A stretch of 64,000 nt of DNA from Corbicula japonica. Lineage: Eukaryota; Mollusca; Bivalvia; Venerida; Cyrenidae. Each line of letters starts with the position of its first letter. The stretch's first letter is position 1. Location of the stretch: assembly GCA_038501625.1 (NCBI GenBank), contig JAZAYU010000013.1:3472001-3536000 (forward strand), read 5' to 3'. Under the pieces are notes generated by a model, which was given only the letters and a program-made list of their open reading frames with translations, did not search any database and was not told the origin of the DNA. This document shows positions 60,716 through 64,000 of this stretch, in pieces. A program made the translations under genes and the position numbers.

Positions 60716-60786
60716 GATTCTCTAATCCCGCGATTGCTCGATTTCTATCTCGCACGATCTGGACGGCACATCCAGGAGCAGGCACG
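60716..60786 (+). other. Possible exon end with strong splice donor, next to the Tc1 insertion
   Basis: GC-richer sequence ending GGAGCAGGCACG followed by GTAAGTT, a near-perfect donor, 70 bp right of the transposon. In one frame it reads SLIPRLLDFYLARSGRHIQE. Could be part of an untranslated first exon. No homology. Confidence 0.25.
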
Positions 60787-61114
60787 GTAAGTTCATTCAT
60801 TTGATAGCGGCATAAGTAATTATCATTTTCGCTAGATTTTATTCATTCTTGGAAATAAATATCGGCTGATTTAATAGCCAACTGAATTCTACACCTATCC
60901 GTTGTTTTCAGGAGTGGTAGCGGGATAATAAACATTTTATCGCGATTCAAATACAGAAGTTACTGTTGAAATCTTGAAGTTGTGCGTTTTATAGCAAAAT
61001 GCTCCATAGATCTGATAATCTGCATAAATCTGTAAGCACTATTGGAAAAAAATAATAATACCCCTGGCAAAATGTGAAATATTAGCACAGACAAACTTTT
61101 AATATCGAGCTCTA
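60787..61114. other. No feature seen
   Basis: AT-rich; intron-like if the preceding donor is used. Confidence 0.35.
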
Positions 61115-61139
61115 GCTCGGGTCGCGAAGCGACCCGAGC
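61115..61139. repeat. Perfect 11-bp stem hairpin, GAA loop
   Basis: GCTCGGGTCGC, GAA, GCGACCCGAGC. Likely a fragment of a palindromic repeat rather than a terminator, since this is eukaryotic DNA. Confidence 0.85.
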
Positions 61140-61459
61140 GTTAAGCTCGTCTTAAGGTCGCAGGAATGCCCATTCACTAAGGAGAAAAAAACGATGTCCA
61201 CTTCCGTTTGCGCTGGTTTCCGGTTGTGCACAGCATAAGGCAATGTAAACACGGGAAAAAACCTGACCGGTAAAAACTTACGGCAAAGTAGTGTTTTTAC
61301 AAATTTTGTTATTGGCTTTATTTTTATAAATTGCTAATGGCAAAATATCTTTAAAAATTAAAACTTATTATTCGGTAGCATTGTTATCGGACTAGCATTT
61401 TGGAAAGCTAAACAAACTAAATCGTCTGTTTAGAGAGTAGGTTGTCGTTCGTTGTAACC

Positions 61460-61835
61460 AATTGCAATCGGCCATTTTGAGAAATTAGACTGAAGAAGTC
61501 AAGTTGAAAACTACTGAATGGTAGCTTGTCAGTGGATTATTAGGCCTTTAAATTCAAAGGAGCATAAGGCCCATCGACGGAACAATCAGATGCATGGAGT
61601 TTTTCTTGAAAACAAGATGTAAGGCTGGTGAGAACCAACTTTTATGTGAAGTTGAATTGTGAACTGGACCTCGCAACAGTCACTCAGTCACATTGTGAGA
61701 CACACTGAGCTTAGCGTAGACCAGCGCCACAATTCAGTTTTGTATAAGAGTTTTTTGTCACTGGTAATGTTCGTCATTCAGACACGTGAGCTCATGGCAG
61801 TCGAAGATGTTGTTTGTGAGAGTACTGAACACGAG
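61460..61835 (+). CDS. Candidate 5' exon with first coding codons of an unknown host gene
   Basis: The sequence leaves AT-rich DNA near a CGGCCATTTTGAG motif (YY1-like on the other strand), common at housekeeping promoters. The in-frame ATGs at 61767 and 61794 lead to MAVEDVVCESTEHE and a good donor, GAACACGAG followed by GTATGAG (GT at 61836), phase 0. The acidic MAVEDV start with an in-frame splice is plausible, but nothing downstream identifies the gene, and the next exon is not found in the remaining 2 kb. Confidence 0.35.
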
Positions 61836-63116
61836 GTATGAGTTTTCTTTTATTTATTCTTATAAAACACATGGCACAAGAGCAAATCTACACCACAGGG
61901 GCGTTGAACACTGACCCTGTTTTCTAAAAAAAAAGAAACTGGCCGCCGCCCCTCCCCCTAAAAAATGAGGGTCTACACTGGGTCTACACTGCATAAACAT
62001 AATGTCTATTGTTTTGGTTTATAGATTGGGATCGTTATCAGTCTATTCACACCAAATTTATGATCAAATACCATGGAATTGGTATATGGATTACAGTCAA
62101 TATGCCACAAACAAGTCAAATGAGCCACACTTTATTTTGAAAAAGCTCAAATAGGCCTCAAAAATAGGCCACATTTTTATTTTATTTATAAAGTTTTTAG
62201 TATCATTGTGTTAATATGTTCTATGTCAGTTTATGATGTTTTATAATTTGGACATTTTGTACAAAGCAACATGTACTTTTTCTGGATTTTTGTCCAAGAC
62301 TATCATGACTAAACAGGTGGGAAAACAATTAACAAAATGTTGCAACAAAAGAAAAGACATCATTTATATGTCAATATGCTCTTTTGATCAATGACCTTAG
62401 TCTACAAAAGTCACTCTGTCTACACAGAATCAAATAGTGATGGTTGCAACATAAGCTGTGTATTTTGCATTGTCCAACATGGAAATTGGTTTAGAAATAA
62501 ATTTATTTATTTATTAAATATGACACCTTTGATTGCATTAGCACCTCGGACTTTTACTGCAAGTGTTGTAAATTGTAATCTTATATAACAGTGTGACACC
62601 CAGACAAAACTGGGTAGGTGTAGAGAAGAGATTATGACTGTAACATAAATTACTTTACTTTATGATGACAGTCCAATTTTTAAGCAGAAATGACAATCAG
62701 ATGATGTTTTAATTTGTTCTTGGGTTTCAGGATGACAAGCACAATTTTAGATATCAATTAAGCAATGATAATATTTTTAAAAGTTTGTGTAAATCTAAAA
62801 ACAAAACTAACTCTTTACAGTGATTGCCATATACAATAGACTTACAAGCACTGCCTGAATTGACTTGTGGCCTATTTGACATGGTACCTCCAGAAACAAT
62901 TTATGTTTTTTATTTTTTGGCCAAATACATGACAGATTGTCCTAAATGTATGAAATTTCAGGTTTTATAAATTGTATAGACAATAATTTTCTCAAAGTAA
63001 CTACTGAGTTTTACCTTTTTAATTTAAATACACAGTACTGTAGTATGACATTTTAAATAAAAAGAGAAATTTACCTTTTTACTCTACAGACATGCCTTTT
63101 TACCCGTGTGAGACCG
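61836..63116. other. Intron-like, no gene seen
   Basis: AT-rich; only short ORFs such as 62391-62588, with no features. Confidence 0.4.
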
Positions 63117-63262
63117 GTGTAGATCCAGATTAGCTGGCACATCTAATCAGGATCTGCACTGTTCACTTTTTGGTCAGAAATAACCTAATGATTTAAACAA
63201 GTGAACATTGCAGATCCTGATCAGAAATCATGGATGTGCTGGCTGATCTGAATCTACACAGT
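63117..63262. mobile_element. ~146-bp palindromic MITE
   Basis: GTGTAGATCCAGATTAGCTG ... faces GATCTGAATCTACAC; inner blocks AGGATCTGCACTGTTCACTT and AAGTGAACATTGCAGATCCT are also inverted. Arms of ~60 bp. Related to 2035-2172. Confidence 0.85.
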
Positions 63263-64000
63263 TTTTCCATGTCATAAAGGTGTTTACATGGAGGAAAGGG
63301 TTAATCTCCAATATATTATCATCAGTTGGGACCAAAAAGTTTGACCAGAAAGCAGAATACATGTGTACCAAGAATAGCATCAAATATCAAGTTAATGCTC
63401 ATTTTGGGAATTAAAAGTGTTCTATTATTACCATATTTTCTGTCATGTGCACATTTCAACATGATTTCATAATCAAAATATGTATGTGAGGTACATGTAT
63501 AATCAAATACACTATTTACAAGTTGTCTGTTTTGTTTTGTTTTATTTTTGCAAATTTTGTTAAATATTCATGGTATCACTAAATTTGCTCAGCATCAAAA
63601 AGTTGTGTTTTAGAAAATAAAAAAATCAGAGCTTTCATAATCATTTAAATTGTTGAAAAAAAAGTAGATTGCTGTGAAGAGGAAGAGAAAATTTCTTGCC
63701 ATGTCAGTGGGGTTTTGGCCTCTTTAAATACATGTAAAAATCTGAATATACCGGTACTTGGATCTGCTTAAGCTGGACTTTAACACAAAAAACTGGAAAT
63801 TGCACTCATAATAAAAACAATGATTTTTTCTTTTGTATGTTTATGTTTTTGCAATGTAAAAGTAGAGAAATTTACACATTTTTAATATATGGTACTTTTT
63901 AAAGAGAAATTTACCTACCGTATTTTAAAGTAGTTGTGCCTAAATTTCTGCAACGAAAAATACAAAATCAAGAAAATACCAACTGGAATGAGCTTCAGAA
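63263..64000. other. No feature seen
   Basis: AT-rich sequence to the window end. Confidence 0.4.

Overview
The window looks like nuclear DNA of a mollusc, most likely a bivalve. It is AT-rich, has intron-bearing genes and many short AT-rich ORF shadows, and carries dispersed repeats of a kind I associate with bivalve genomes: a ~145-bp tandem unit with TGACCTTGACC motifs, a GACGCCGACGCCG-type element tail, a tRNA-derived SINE with an AAC tail, several long-inverted-repeat elements and a Tc1-like transposon. I cannot name the species.

Host genes are sparse. At the left edge, the minus strand holds the first coding exon of an ALKBH2-like DNA dioxygenase (2554-2892); its catalytic exons are not visible. 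At 26111-27781 (+) there is a two-exon galactose-3-O-sulfotransferase (GAL3ST) family gene of 408 codons. A near-identical second copy at 43534-45206 has a one-base frameshift. Near the right edge, an intact Tc1-like transposon (59183-60713) lies just upstream of two splice-donor-bearing candidate first exons, the more convincing at about 61460-61835. A few small ORFs and candidate exons are listed with low confidence.

Mobile DNA dominates. 1-1690: two tandem repeat families in the ALKBH2 intron. 3.6-8.4 kb: TIR elements and half copies of foldback elements. 11.6-15.1 kb: a dead, 5'-truncated LINE on the minus strand. 17.8-19.6 kb: TIR elements around a reverse-transcriptase-like remnant. 20.7-22.9 kb: an inverted 22-bp minisatellite and a foldback half. 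24.1-25.9 kb: a long-TIR element. 28.2-34.8 kb: a nested element in which a TTAAAC-rich TIR element holds a foldback element, a 149-bp hairpin and a Harbinger-derived element that itself carries a SINE. 36.2-38.5 kb: a 58-bp satellite followed by a 13+12-bp modular satellite.

The main structural feature is that 21587-38506 is repeated almost base for base from 39007 to about 56 kb, with the two copies separated by exactly 500 N. The end of one contig equals the start of the next. This is what two unmerged alleles placed side by side look like, although a true tandem duplication is not excluded. The copies differ by SNPs, small indels, satellite unit number, a 29-bp deletion at one transposon end, and the GAL3ST frameshift.
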